The notes below the pieces were generated by a model that saw nothing but the letters and a program-made list of their open reading frames with translations, made no database searches and was not told the origin of the DNA. The position numbers and the translations under genes are program-made. Shown one piece after another: positions 36,343 through 46,496 of a stretch of DNA of 64,000 nucleotides (position 1 is its first letter; each line of letters begins with the position of its first letter). The stretch is from Hansfordia pulvinata (Eukaryota; Ascomycota; Sordariomycetes; Xylariales), in assembly GCA_006538405.1 (NCBI GenBank), contig BJKQ01000004.1, positions 558,001 to 622,000 on the forward strand, given 5' to 3'.

Positions 36343-37878
36343 TCACGAAAGACCCCCAAAGAAGCGGCGGATGTCCTCGACGTACTCGTCGGGCCGGCTG
36401 GTGGCTGGAAAGTGCCCCCCGAGTCGTGGCGGTAGACGGCGGTCACGTTGGCGACGCGCTGCAGCCAGTCGTCGGGCTGTTTTTTTTTTTTCCGTCGATG
36501 TCAGCCTCCTCCTCTCCTCGACATGTGCGTCAAGTGCGGTCTGGGGACTTACCACTTTGTCAAAGTTGCGGTAGGCCTCGATGGGCCCGTTGGGGCTGCC
36601 CCAGAGCCCGGCGGCGGTGGGGACCTTGGATTTCGGGGTGTTCATTTGGTCCTGGCGGCGCACTCTTGTCAGTCATGTTGTAATAGAAGGGCAGGCAGGA
36701 TGCGGGAGTGAAGTGGCAAAAGAAAAGAGATCTTCACTCACCTCGAAAAAGACGGGCCGGTACAGCCTGATGTTGCCGTAGGAGCCCTGGATGAAGAGCA
36801 TCATGGCCTGGGTGATGAGGTCCGGGTAGGAGTAAGGGAAGCCGTCGCTGACGAGGTTGAGCAGGTGCCAGACCCAGCCGGCGAAGCCGACGGGGCTGTC
36901 GGTCATGGCGTTGGCGACGGCGAGGGGCGCGTACGAGTGCGCGGTCCCGTGGACGTAGTACCGGCCGTTGGTCTCGGTGAAGGCCTCGATGTAGGCCCTT
37001 TCTTGTGGGGTGGTGGTGGTCGAGCCGCCGGCCGCGAGCCTCTCCCTGTCGGCGTCGGTGGGGATGACGAACCAAAAGTCCGAGTAGTGCCCGACGACGC
37101 TGTCCGGGCGGAGGTTTCCCAGGGCGAGCGCCGTCCACCAGCCCAGGTCGGTGCTGGCGACGCCGTAGCGGGGGTAGCCGAGGCGCTTCATCAGGCGGTC
37201 CATGGCGGCGGCGAGCTGCGGGGAGCCGACGCCCGAGTGCGTCGGGGCCGGGCTGAAGCCGTAGCCGGGCAGGTCGGGGGCGACGACGTGGAAGGAGGGG
37301 ACGGCCGTTTTGTTGTTGTTGTTGCTGCTCTCAGTACCATTGCCATCACGGCCGCCCGGGGAGGTCGAGGTCAGGGGCCCGATGACCTTGGACCACTCGA
37401 GGTGCGTCGAGGGCCAGCCGTGCAGCAGCAGCAGCGGGATGGCGCCGTCCTCGTCGGCGGAGCGCTCGTGGACAAAGTGCAGCGGCAGCGGGTGGCCGTA
37501 CCCTTGCAGTCCCGAATCCGGGTCACCGGCGACGGTGAGGGCGTAGTGGGAAAAGTTGGCGTTGATCTCGTCCTGGACGCGGAACCAGTCGTACTCGCGG
37601 GCCCAGACGGCGGCGAGGGCCGTCATGTTGGCGGGCGAGGGCCCCTCCTGGAAGCCGGCGTTGGCGTCGGCGGCGTCGACCAGGTCGATCGAGGGCCGGT
37701 ACAGCCCCGCCTTGAGCGCCGTCTCCCGCACGAACCCCGGGTCGACGTCCGCCGCGAACGGCACCGGCTGCTCCGTCGCGTCGTGCGGGAAGGGGAAGTT
37801 GAGCCCTCCGGCAGCCACGGTGATGGGGGCGGCCAGCAGCAGCAGCAGTGGCAACGTCGTTGTGATGGGGGGCAGCAT
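36343..37878 (-). CDS. Microsomal-type epoxide hydrolase, three exons, one frameshift in this sequence
   Basis: Complement join 36343-36476, 36553-36651, 36742-37878; 456 residues once one missing base is allowed for. It opens with a signal or anchor segment (MLPPITTTLPLLLLLAAPITV), then the EHN N-terminal domain (about 26-130), then an alpha/beta-hydrolase fold. Visible are the oxyanion motif HGWP (153-156), PGYGFSPAP (about 204), nucleophile Asp244 in ASTDLGWW, and the cap motif NAMTDSPVGFAGW with its Tyr-containing approach. The catalytic His is in HDSGGHF, but the sequence there has six G where seven are needed (about 36415-36420), so as written the His is lost by frameshift. These enzymes add water to epoxides on lipids or xenobiotics. 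Both introns are consensus (GTGAGT and GTAAGT). It may be secreted or ER-facing. Confidence 0.88.
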
Positions 37879-38035
37879 TGTGGGGGATGAGTGAGGGGGA
37901 AGACGAATGAGGAGGGGGGGGGAGGGGAATAAAAGGGGGGAGAGGGAGGACTATGCTATGTCGTCTATCGGAGTGTGTACTGAATACCTTACCCAAGCAT
38001 CGTGGTGAATGGCTTCATCAGGCCGGAGGGCTGCC

Positions 38036-38042
38036 CTTTATA
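38036..38042 (-). promoter_or_regulatory. TATA box candidate for the epoxide hydrolase gene
   Basis: TATAAAG on the minus strand, 158 bp upstream of the ATG, in a suitable position for a fungal core promoter. Confidence 0.5.
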
Positions 38043-38340
38043 CTTTACACACTGAAGAAACCACCTGCTTATTGCACATGGTCTGTACTGAGGTGATAGG
38101 CACCCACTCACTCACCCACTTGTAAGCCACCGACACGAATGGAAAGCCCGGCGCGGCTGGGGATGGATGGCTTCGGCAGCCGCACCTCGTCGTTCCGGCA
38201 GACCCGGACGGCCCCCTGTCGACTACGATGTCTGCCTGTCTGTAGGCTGTGGGTAAGGTAAGATGACCACCAACACCACAGATTGCCATGATACCTGCAG
38301 CAATAACAAAACGAAGACGTGATGGTCTGTCTGTCTGAGC

Positions 38341-38370
38341 GTGGGTGTGGGTGTGGGTGTGGGTGTGGAT
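38341..38370. repeat. (GTGGGT)n tandem repeat
   Basis: About 4.5 G-rich hexamer units in an interstitial position. The unit differs from the fungal telomere repeat TTAGGG. Confidence 0.85.
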
Positions 38371-38888
38371 GCCGGGGTTTATTTAATCCCTGTCCTCCTC
38401 CCATCGCGCACTTTGTGCTCGTGTAAGCCGCTCTCCCATTTGTCATCAACCTCCTTCAGAGCTGGCCGGCCTGGCCTCCCCTTTTCCACCGCAGCCTCGT
38501 CTTATTATTTATTATTCATCAACCTTCGTCCGGTCGGGTCGTCGGCGCACCATGAACGAGCATGGCCTCACGGCTCGTCGCCGCGCTACTCCCTTCCCCC
38601 CTTCTCCAGGGTCGGGGTTTGTTTATTGGGCCAACTTTGATTCTATCTGCGCGAACCGACTCTGCTCCGATGATTCCATCCATATCACGGGACAGAAGCA
38701 AATGATTCCCAATACTCACGGCACATGGCATTACATTATCGCAATACGGGTGCTCTATGACTAGATAGAGAGAAAAGAAACAGAAACAAAAAGAGGAGAT
38801 ATGAGGAAGAACGAAAGAAAAAAAAGAAGAAAAGAAGAAGAAAAGATTAGACAAGAAGAAAAAAAAGAGAAACAAAAAGAACCGTAAA

Positions 38889-40510
38889 TCAACTCCCCCC
38901 AATGCTCACCACCACCTCCGTCGGGTCCCTCACCTGGAGCAGCACCCCCCCGTCACCCCCGCCCTCCTCCTCCCCGCGCGGCCGCACGTCGTCGTACGCA
39001 AAGGCGTACGCCCGCCCGTCGGCGACGTGCTCGTGCACGATCCGCGCGTAGTGGTTCGTCGGGTCGCCCCGGTAGTACTCCCCGACCCTCGCCACTGGCT
39101 GCACCCCTCCTCCCTCAGCCAGCAGCGTGCTGCGCGTCAGCGCCGCGCACAGCAGCGGAACCACGTGACTCTTCATCGCCTCTCCAGCCCCTGCCCCGCC
39201 TGGGTTGGCCAGCGCCCCTCCGTCGCAGCCCCAGACGTCCCGGCTTGCCACCTTGGGCAGCGTGAATGTGTCCCCGCCGCCGCTACACTTCATCTCCTGG
39301 GTGGTGGTCCGGCAGGAGACGTTGCCCACGGGCGTGACAAACTCGAGCGGTGGCGACGACGACGACGCGTACCGCGCCCAGACCTCGTCGACGTAGCCCG
39401 CCCAGTACCCGTCCCTCATCTCCCTGCTGCGCTGCTGCGACGACCCGCCGCCGCTCACAGACGCCGCCAGGAACTTCTCCGGCGACACCACCCTGACCAG
39501 CTCGCCACTATCACCACCACCACCAGACCCGGGAGAGGAGGCGTACACGCACATGTCCCCCCACAACCACCCGTCCCTGTTCCCCTGCGCCCTCATCTCC
39601 TCGCACACCCTCCCCAGCGCGCCCTTCCCGGGACCCTTGGCCGTCTGCGTCTGTCCGCCAGAACCCCGAACCTCGATCCCCAGCAGCAATCCCACAAAGT
39701 CCACAAACGAAAGGTTCGCCCACGCCTCCTCCTCCCCGCCGCCCCGGGTGGAGGGCAGGCTCAGCTCCGCGAAACCCCAGAGCCGGTCCCGGAGCGGGTC
39801 GTCCGCCGCCAGCGGGTCGAACTCCCGGAGGCCACCACCGAGCCGCTGCCGTCCCCGGCCAGGATGACCTGGAAGATGCCCTCGTCGTCGCTCACCCCCG
39901 AGCTCTTGTTAGAGGAGGAGGAGGAGGAGGACGAGGCGACAAAGTAAACCCGCCCCGAGACGAAACCGCCGGGGGAAGCCGCACCGACGCGCTCGCCGAC
40001 GGCCCCACCTCCACCGCCACCAGCGACCTGCCCTCCTCCCCACCCCCGGTGGCCTTGAGCGGGATCGGCACCCCGGCCGGTAGTCCCCGCTGTCGGCCGG
40101 CGCCTCGACCGTCTGCCACGCCCCGTCCGACCTGAGGATCTGGAGCTGCTGCCCCGCGCCGCCGCCGCTCCCCTCCTCCGCCCGCGACGTCAGGAACACC
40201 TTGACCGGGCGGGCAAGGGAGTTGTGCGCCGTCAGCAGCAGGCCCGCCCCGTCCCGCTGGAGGGGTCGGGGTCGGGGTCCGGGGGCGGGGAAGTCGGAGG
40301 GCGAGGGCAAGGGCAAGGGTAAGAAGGGCAGGGACGAAGAAGAGGGGTAGTCGACCAAGAAGGAGGAGAAGAAGAAGAAGAAGAAGAAGAAGGCAAAGAG
40401 AGGTCGTCGTGGCGATGGGACGACGCCCCAGTCGTCGGCGCCGCCAGCGCGGGCAGCGGCCCTGCCGCGCAGCACAGGGCAGCGACGAGGAAAGCCACGA
40501 GAAGATTCAT
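38889..40510 (-). CDS. GH64 beta-1,3-glucanase (thaumatin-like fold), four frameshifts in this sequence
   Basis: Signal peptide MNLLVAFLVAALCCAAG, a Ser/Pro low-complexity linker, then a GH64-type endo-beta-1,3-glucanase. Recognisable parts in order: LLLTAHNSLARPVKVFLTSR, PLKATGG, SGRVYFVAS, GIFQVILAGDG, LREFDPLAADD, WANLSFVDFVGLLLGIEV (GH64 signature), FVTPVGNVSC, ASRDVWGCDGGAL and NHYARIVHEHVADGRAYAFAYDDV. GH64 enzymes release laminaripentaose-type products from beta-1,3-glucan; in fungi they may act on the cell's own wall or that of another fungus. Four frame changes (about 40290-40390, about 40080, about 39975, about 39860) are each consistent with one missing base. 1622 nt plus 4 equals 542 codons exactly. 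Either the sequence is error-laden here or the gene is decaying; the preserved motifs and matching error type favour the former. Confidence 0.82.
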
Positions 40511-41694
40511 GGCCCCCGATCCAGGTGTATTCCGGGAGAAAGAAAGAGAGAGAAGAAAAGATCTCTGGTGATGATTGTAAGAAGAAGAAAAAAAATTAAT
40601 AACTGCCACTTTGGTAGATCTCCAGTGGGCTCGTAAGGTGGGTGGGTATATATCCTTTCATCCAGATGTGAGGAAGATCAAGATGGCAGGTTACCTAGAT
40701 GGTAAAGATGAGTTTCCCGTTCTTCTCTCTCCCCCTACCGCCGCGCGGCGCATCGTCCTTATGTAGGCAAGTTAGGAGACCACCCTCGAAAAAGCTTCTT
40801 CCTCTTCTCGCTCTCTCTCGCAATCAAGTCTTGCCTACGCGTCAATGGATTGCTCGAGACGCACAGCACAGCTCAAGGCAAGTCCCGCGTCTCTGTTGGT
40901 TCCGAGTAACAACCAGGGGACCGGTCGAAAGAAAGAGCAAGAGACAACTCAAAGGACCAGGGGGGGGCGCGCACAGCTCGGAAAGACTAAGCCGACAATC
41001 AGCAACAGGCACAGGCACGTAGGGGGTCAGCAGTAACACGAGCTCGAGCGCCTCAACCCTGCTGCAACCATGCTGCGACTTGGAAACTTCTTTCTTCCTT
41101 CTTTCAAAGGCAGACTCGGAGCCAACTCGTGAGTTGGCCCGCACTTTCGCCGCTGCTCCTCCCCCCCCATACACACACGCCGTCCACTGCACAAGCAGAG
41201 CAATCAAACCGCATATATCCTGCAATCAGGAAGCATCGTTGCGCGAGGCCGCCGCAGACGGTCGAGCATCACGCAGTCCAAAACCTTCGCGGTCACATAC
41301 CTCGGCAGCCACAGAGCACTCACATCAACTCAAAGCACCAACAAAGAATACGCATACATCTCAAGGGCGGAAGCGTCGACTCATGCAATAGAAGGAGTGT
41401 GTCAAGAATTCGTAAGAGTCCCCCCCGGCACGCGAGCGCAAGGGCATCTAACCTGTCCAAAAAATACAACATGAATAAGGGGAATCATAAAGAGCGCTGG
41501 ATATAGGGTTGACAGATGTCTCGTGAAAGGATTAAGTTCTCGGAACCCGAGAGAAAAACCAAGGATGGATAAGCCTCCCAAAACACCTCCTTTTGGAAAC
41601 TCTATGCAAAAGTTCCATTCATTCCCAACACCAAACCCGCGCGCACGATCCGCACCTCCGGACCGGGACCATGTAAAGTAGAATATGAATAAAA
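40511..41694. other. Intergenic between the GH64 promoter and the large-gene 3' end
   Basis: Contains the GH64 leader and TATA candidate, and the AT-richer 3' flank of the large Ser/Pro-rich gene (41400-41694). The small ORFs have no recognisable domain. Confidence 0.55.
40647..40653 (-). promoter_or_regulatory. TATA box candidate for the GH64 gene
   Basis: TATATA-type element about 140 bp upstream of the glucanase ATG, readable on the minus strand as GGATATATACCC. Confidence 0.4.
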
Positions 41695-44600
41695 TTAATA
41701 TCGGCTGGGCGTCGCGCTCCGCAGCTCCCGCATCAGCGGGTTGAGCTTGCCCATGCCCGTGTCGTCGCGCTGGCTGGCGTAGCCGCTCTCGCTCGTCGTC
41801 CGCCAGTGGCTCGGCAGGAACCGCTTCTCCCGCGGGGGCGCCGCCGACTTGATCCGCACCTCCTTGATGATCGGGTCCAGGCACGCCTCCGTGTCGCTGG
41901 CGTCCGTCGTGAAGCCGCCGGCGCCGCTCGTCTTGCTGCTGATGCTGAGCCGCCGCACGCTGCGGTGGCTGCGGGCGTCCGAGGCCGCGTGGCGGTGCGA
42001 CGACGCAGAGGCGAGTTGGCGGTGCGACGAGACAGAAGGGGCACGGCGATGCGACGAGACCGAGGGGCCGCGTTCTCGTCCCGAGACCGAGGGGCCGCGT
42101 TCTCGTCCCGAGACCGAGGGGCCGCGTTCCCGTCGGGACGAGACCGAGGCGGCGCGCGACGATATCGAGGGCCGCGGCGTGGACTGCGACACCCCCCACT
42201 TGCCCATCAGCTCCCCAAAGGTCGCCTCCTGCTTCATCATGCGCCGCCGGATGGCCTGTTGCGCCTCAAAGTCGTGCTCTTGCGGCGTGCGCGGCGTCTG
42301 CGGGCGGGCCGCCGGCATCTGCGGGGCCTTGGGCGTCTCCGGCCCGTCCTCCCCCTCGGCCCCCTCTTGCGCAGTCTCCGGCTCCCTCTTGCTCTCGACC
42401 GTCGTGTCCAGCTGCAGGCGCAGATGGGCGACGTTCCTGGACTTCTTCTTGCCTTTGCCGTCAGGGGTGGGCACGGAATGGGGCCGCTGCTCGTCCAGAG
42501 TCTCCAGGCCATCCGCCATGGATGGGCCCTTGCTTCCCTTCCGAGTTGCGCGCGGCGGCGTGGGCTCGCTGTACCAGGACATGCGGCGGGACTCGGCGTC
42601 CATGTCGACGATGAACTCGCTCATGGTCAGCTCCTGGCAGAAGCCGTCCTGATGCATCTCCTCGAGGGCCTTGTTCATGTTGTCGAGCAGCGGCGTCATG
42701 ACGCGGCGCCAGGCCTCGCCGTTCTTCTCCAGCCGGCGCAGCCGCTTCTCGATCTGCCGCGTCGGCGTCTTCTCCTGGGGGCCGGCGTCCATCTGGGCGC
42801 TGGTCGGCCGGCTGCTGGTGCTGTTCTTGGGGGCGAAGGCGGGGTCAGTGCCCGCGAGACCATATCGGAGATCTCGCGGTCCCGGTCCTGCTTCTCCTTT
42901 TGGAGGCGCTCCTTGACCAGGGCGATGCGGCGCTTGCGCTCCTCCTCGCGTTCCTTCTGGTGCTGGGCTTGCCACTCCTTGCGGCGCGAGTTGGACGTAC
43001 GGTCCCAGGCGGTAGGGGGCGCCACGGGCGAGACGGCCCGCATGGGTAGCTCCAGCGCCGGGGGCCCTCCTGCTCGTCCGAGGGCGAGTGCGGCGGCGTG
43101 AGCTGACCGCTGGCTTGCTGGCCATTGCTATTCGTCTGTTGTTGCTGCTGCTGCTGCTGTTGCTGTTGCTGCTGTTGCTTGAGGAGATTGGGGTACTGTG
43201 CCTGGATGACGGACAACCGCGGCCCGCCCACCGTGCGCTCCAGGGCGCCCGTGAGAGGGTTCCTCGAGATTTTGATGGGGGGCGGCCTGCTGCCCGACGG
43301 GGGCCTCCCGTGAATGCTTCCCCTGGCGGAGGGCCGAAGAGAGGAGCGCGGGGAGGCGGGGGCGCCACCGAGTCGACGGACAGCAGGAGGGTGGACAGCC
43401 GCTGGGGCTGGACCGCTGCGGCGATGGGGCCTTGTCTTCAGCCTTCTCGGGCTCGAGGCTGGCAATCTCGATCAGGGGTGAGATGGCAAAGGCTTTGGCG
43501 CGGGCTTGTTTCTCGGCTTCCGCCTGCTTCTCGGCTTCTTTATCCTCCCGGGGTGTCGATTCGGTGACGAGGATCGACGACACGGACCAGGCCTTGTTCT
43601 CGCTCATGCGAGTGGGCGAGTCCGGCCGAGGCGCCGTGCTGGGGGCCATGGATGGCGCCACGGAGACGTTGTCACCACACACGGAGGACGCGATGGAGAC
43701 GCACGACGAAGAGGCCAGAGAGACCTGGTCCGCGTCTCTGCGGCGGCTGCTGCGCGAGCGAGCCTTGGGCGCTTTCTCGGCCGCCTTGATTGCGGCCTGG
43801 GCCAGCAGGGAGGACTCTGGGGCGGATGCCTTGCCGGGCAGACGCTGGCAGTTGGGGTTGAACCAGCCGAGAACGGGCGAGTCCATGGCCGGCTCGAAGT
43901 TCATGAGGCCGGGCGAGGATGCGCCGGAGCGGGTCGACGCCGCCTCGAGGTCGCGCTGCTTGTATTCTCTGACCTTGGCCTTGCGCGCGGCCCTCCTCTC
44001 CATGATGGTCTTGGGCTTGGCGTCGACGTCGGCCGCGGACGCCACCGAGGCGATGGAGGTCGGGGTGGTGGAGCGCTCCGTTCCCAGCCTGCTGCCGCCA
44101 CCCTCCACGTCCGAGCGAGTGGAAAGCTTGGACGGGGGCCGCCGCAGAGAGCCTGCGCACGACGCGTTGTGGGTTTCGTCGATGGAGGACCGGGTCGAGT
44201 GTCCCATAATGGGCAGCATGTTTGTGGACTCGACCGAGTCCCGGACAGAGGCGGCCGGCTTCCTGGGAGGCTCCGGGTCCACGGAGCTGGCGGCCGTCGA
44301 GTCGCTCTGTGTGGAGGACCGGTACGAATCGTTGGTGGTGGAGGACTGGCGGTTCGAGTCGTTGGTGACGGTTGCGTCACTGAGGGTGGACAGTCGCTCG
44401 GCTGGTGGCTCGCCCGGTGACGAGGGCCCCAGAGATCTGCTGTCCTCCGGGGTGTCCAGCACCGTGGTTGCGACCTCGTCAGTGGGCTCGGTGGTGGTGG
44501 TGGGGCGGGAATCGCCGGGCTCTGCTCCTCTGTGGCAGGTCTCGTGGGTTCAACGTGGTGCTTGCTCTCAGCCTCGCCGGCGCTGCTTATGGAGGGCAGA

Positions 44601-46496
44601 CGCACGCTGCCCTCGGAGGGCGATGGAGACGCGCTTGCTGCATGACAATCTCGTCCAGCGACAAAGCAGGCGAAAGCGGGGAGGTGCGAGCCTTCTTGCT
44701 GGAGTTCCGGGGGCTGACCGAGGGCGGCGCGGGGCCGGCGGAGGCAGGCAGCGGAGGCGTCAGGGTCGGCGGAGGCGTGGGTAGACTGACGCTATTGGAG
44801 GGCGAGGGCGTCCTGCTCTTCGGCGGCTCGGGAAAGGTCATGGCGGCCAGCATGTTGGGGAAGCCGGGCGACTCGATCATGATGGGGGCCTGAGGGACCT
44901 GGAGGCTGGAGGAGACGGCGAGGCTGACGGGCTTGGGGCTCTTGGAGGAGCCGGGGGAGGAGCCGGAGGAGGGGCTGCCGGGAGCGGACTTGTGCATGCG
45001 AGACATCTGACGGCGGTGCTGGAGGGACTGGGGGAGAGGGTGGGGAAGGAGAGGTTGTGCTTCTCCTCGACGGGAGTGGCTATCGGAGTCTGCAACATGA
45101 TGGTCGGGGCCTGGACATCGTGGTCGTGGTCATGTTCTATGAAACGGGACCGGCGAAAGGAGCTGGTGGAGGTGGACTTGGAGAGGCGGGAGAGCTCGCG
45201 GGAGAGCTCGCCGGCGGTGGCGTCCGGGGTGATGTGGTCGAGCGGGGTGGTGGGCTCGCCCGGGGTGGTGATGGCGGAGGCGAGCCCCTCGAAGACGGGG
45301 TTGAGAGAGGCGCGGAAGTCGCTGTCAGACGCAGAAGAGGACAGGGACAGCAGCGAAGGGCGGCGGTTGAAGTCGGGGAGGGAGATGGGGGAGGACAGGC
45401 CGTGGCCGAGGGAGAGGGTTGGGGGGAGGGAAGAACGGGGTGAAGCAGAAGCCGTAGCAGAAGCTGCCGCAGAAGCAGGTGAGGTGGGACTGGGAGGATG
45501 ATGAAGACGGGGGAAAGTGGAGGAAGCAGTAGCAGCGGCAGCGGCAGCGGTAGCGGCACCGGTGGCAGATGACCTCAACGACGTCGGCGACGACAAAGCC
45601 TCGAAAGGAGGACCTGCAGCCTTGCCGCCGTCGGCCGGGTGGTGGTCACCGATACCTGCGCCGGTACCTGTGCCTCTGCTGCTGTCGGCGGCGCTGGCCC
45701 CCGCGGGGATGCTGCCCTGGAAGTCGGGGCTCAGCGGGGGGCTGATGGGGGCCAGCCTGGAGGAGATGCGCTGGGGCCAGGCGCGGTCGCCGCCGAGGTC
45801 GAGGGACAGGCCGCCGCCGCCGCCGCCGCCGCCGCCGCTGGCGCTGGCGCTGGTACCGCCGGGCTGGAAGACGGGGTACTGGGAGCGGAACCAGGGGCCG
45901 GGCGAGTCCTGCGGCAGGGGCAGCGGCACCGAGATGGCAATGTACCGGTGGCCATCCTTGGAGGTCTCTGGTACGGCGCTATCCGGCAGCGCCTTGCCCG
46001 CTTTGGGCCGTCTGTCCTTCCCACGCTTGAGCGCCTGTTGGAGCGACCACCGCCGCGGCTCTCCGGCGCCGCCGCCGCTGCTGCTGTGGGAGGTTGGGAG
46101 GGGCAGGCAGCCATCCTGGAGCGCTCCTCCGCGGTGGTGCTGGCTGTGATGCTGGGCGCTGGCAGGGGGGCCCGTGGTCCGAAGGAACTGGATCAGGTCT
46201 CGCAAGCTCTCCGTGTCGAGGTCGTTGAACACTGGCGATCGGTCTGCTGTTGCTGTGGCCTCTTCTTCTGCTTCTCCCGCGGCTGCTTCCTCCGCATCGT
46301 AGGCCTCTGCCTGTCGCTGCTGCTGTTGATGTTCGTGTATGTTGGACACAGACCGCGACCGCGGCAGACGCGCGCGCCGAGGCCCTTCTTTGCTGCGCGC
46401 GCCGCCGCCGGTCAGGGGGCCCTGGAACGGACGCGCCGCGGCCTCATCGCCGCTGGACACCGAGTGCCGCCGCGTCCGTGGCCGTGGAGGAGCCAT
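41695..46496 (-). CDS. Very large Ser/Pro-rich protein of unknown function, seven frameshifts in this sequence
   Basis: One intronless gene of about 1602 residues read across seven frame changes (about 45020, 44630, 44480, 43425, 43320, 43055, 42850). Each equals one missing base, and 4802 nt plus 7 equals 1603 codons exactly. In order: basic N-terminus with RRHSVSSG; acidic segment with FNDLDTESLRDLIQFLRTTG; long Ser/Pro/Ala/Gly disordered region with many TP and SP sites; MERRAARKAKVREYKQRDLE, a coiled coil; GWFNPNCQRLPGK; NPLTGALERTVGG; a 14-Gln run; a Lys/Glu coiled coil near 42900-43000; RQIEKRLRRLEKNGEAWRRV; GFCQELTMSEFIVDMD; tandem RERGPSVSG repeats; and the C-terminus ELRSATPSRY. It resembles fungal cytoskeletal, polarity or signalling scaffolds in composition only. 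I recognise no named family. The start at 46496 is the first ATG of the open frame. Confidence 0.75.
42057..42137. repeat. 27-bp tandem repeat inside the large CDS
   Basis: Three near-identical in-frame copies encoding RERGPSVSG. The third diverges at its end, followed by related degenerate SVSS units (RAPSVSSHRQ, ASASSHRH). Confidence 0.9.

Larger units (their letters stand above)
37879..38888. other. Intergenic: epoxide hydrolase promoter and GH64 3' flank
   Basis: Contains the TATA candidate, a telomere-like GTGGGT repeat and an A/G-rich tract at about 38765-38880 that lies just beyond the GH64 stop. No gene is seen. Confidence 0.55.

Noticed and set aside
38341..38370. Interstitial telomere
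   Set aside because: The unit GTGGGT is not the TTAGGG repeat, and only 4-5 copies are present.
43128..44784. Separate genes of 444 and 450 codons over the large protein region
   Set aside because: The plus-strand ORF is a shadow. The minus-strand one is a middle segment of the large gene, delimited only by frameshifts.
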